NCBI RefSeq assembly: GCF_037392515.1
Contig: NC_090290.1
Location: 18,737,753 to 18,801,752 of the forward strand
Direction: 5' to 3'
DNA length: 64,000 nt
Source: Haliotis asinina
Taxonomy: Eukaryota > Mollusca > Gastropoda > Lepetellida > Haliotidae
Position numbers and translations under genes: made by a program. Positions 63,882-64,000 of this stretch are shown here, in pieces (position 1 is the stretch's first letter; each line of letters begins with the position of its first letter). The notes below the pieces were generated by a model. The model was given only the letters and a program-made list of their open reading frames with translations, was not told the origin of the DNA and did no database searches.

Positions 63882-64000
63882 TTAAGATCAGATGAATTTC
63901 TTGAATGTCTGGCCTTGCCCCACAAAGGGATCTCAGTACATTGTAAGGCCCTTATTAATACTGAAGTTACGGATTACGTCCCTTTGGTGGCGAAAAAGAT

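Larger units (their letters stand above)
58279..64000. other. Repeat-rich intergenic end of the window, no host gene seen
   Basis: No open frame here has recognisable motifs or splice support. Named repeats inside are listed separately. A palindromic stretch at about 58910-59030 ('acaaagctttcgta...tacgaatgctttgt') looks like another short inverted-repeat element. Confidence 0.5.

Noticed and set aside
1-64000. CRISPR arrays, operons, rRNA genes
   Set aside because: Tandem repeats found are satellites or duplications without spacer structure. The gene layout is eukaryotic and no rRNA sequence was recognised.

Overview
This is animal nuclear DNA, most likely from a marine gastropod and probably an abalone-like vetigastropod. 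That guess rests on the dense short interspersed repeats with an ACTC/CACT tail, on small exons in large introns, and on protein sequences of lophotrochozoan type. The lineage call is inference from remembered repeat families; no search was run. There are no bacterial-style operons, CRISPR arrays or rRNA genes.

Four host genes can be built. (1) 4053-5069, minus strand: an intronless coding region for a 338-residue secreted Gly/Gln/Asn/Met-rich protein with a six-cysteine core. (2) 6348-19189, plus strand: an eight-exon gene for the Hsp90 co-chaperone p23 (PTGES3 type), 171 residues. (3) 23487-40811, minus strand, with a non-coding first exon near 42.2 kb: a fifteen-exon gene for the twin-cassette ATPase ABCF2, 618 residues. 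p23 and ABCF2 are convergent and their 3' ends probably meet near 21.1-21.5 kb. (4) 44324-57257, plus strand: a five-exon gene for a 156-residue secreted six-cysteine protein. Its exons are so short that only splicing logic reveals it. All exon joins were checked for GT/AG signals and reading phase by eye.

The rest is mostly repeats. One CACT-tailed SINE-like family has about 20 copies, several with clear target-site duplications, and a second tRNA-headed family shares its tail. There are also several families of short terminal-inverted-repeat elements, a LINE fragment, two Tc1-like transposase remnants, a PIF/Harbinger-like N-terminal fragment, satellites and one Ty3/gypsy LTR retrotransposon (45124-51738, minus strand). 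The LTR element looks whole and young and sits antisense in intron 1 of gene 4, nested inside an older repeat.

The observations most worth a second look are: a SINE that landed exactly on a p23 splice acceptor and duplicated it; the hidden secreted-protein gene and its promoter repeats; a composite SINE-spacer-SINE inserted as one unit; and a paralogous empty site that dates a TA-inserting element.
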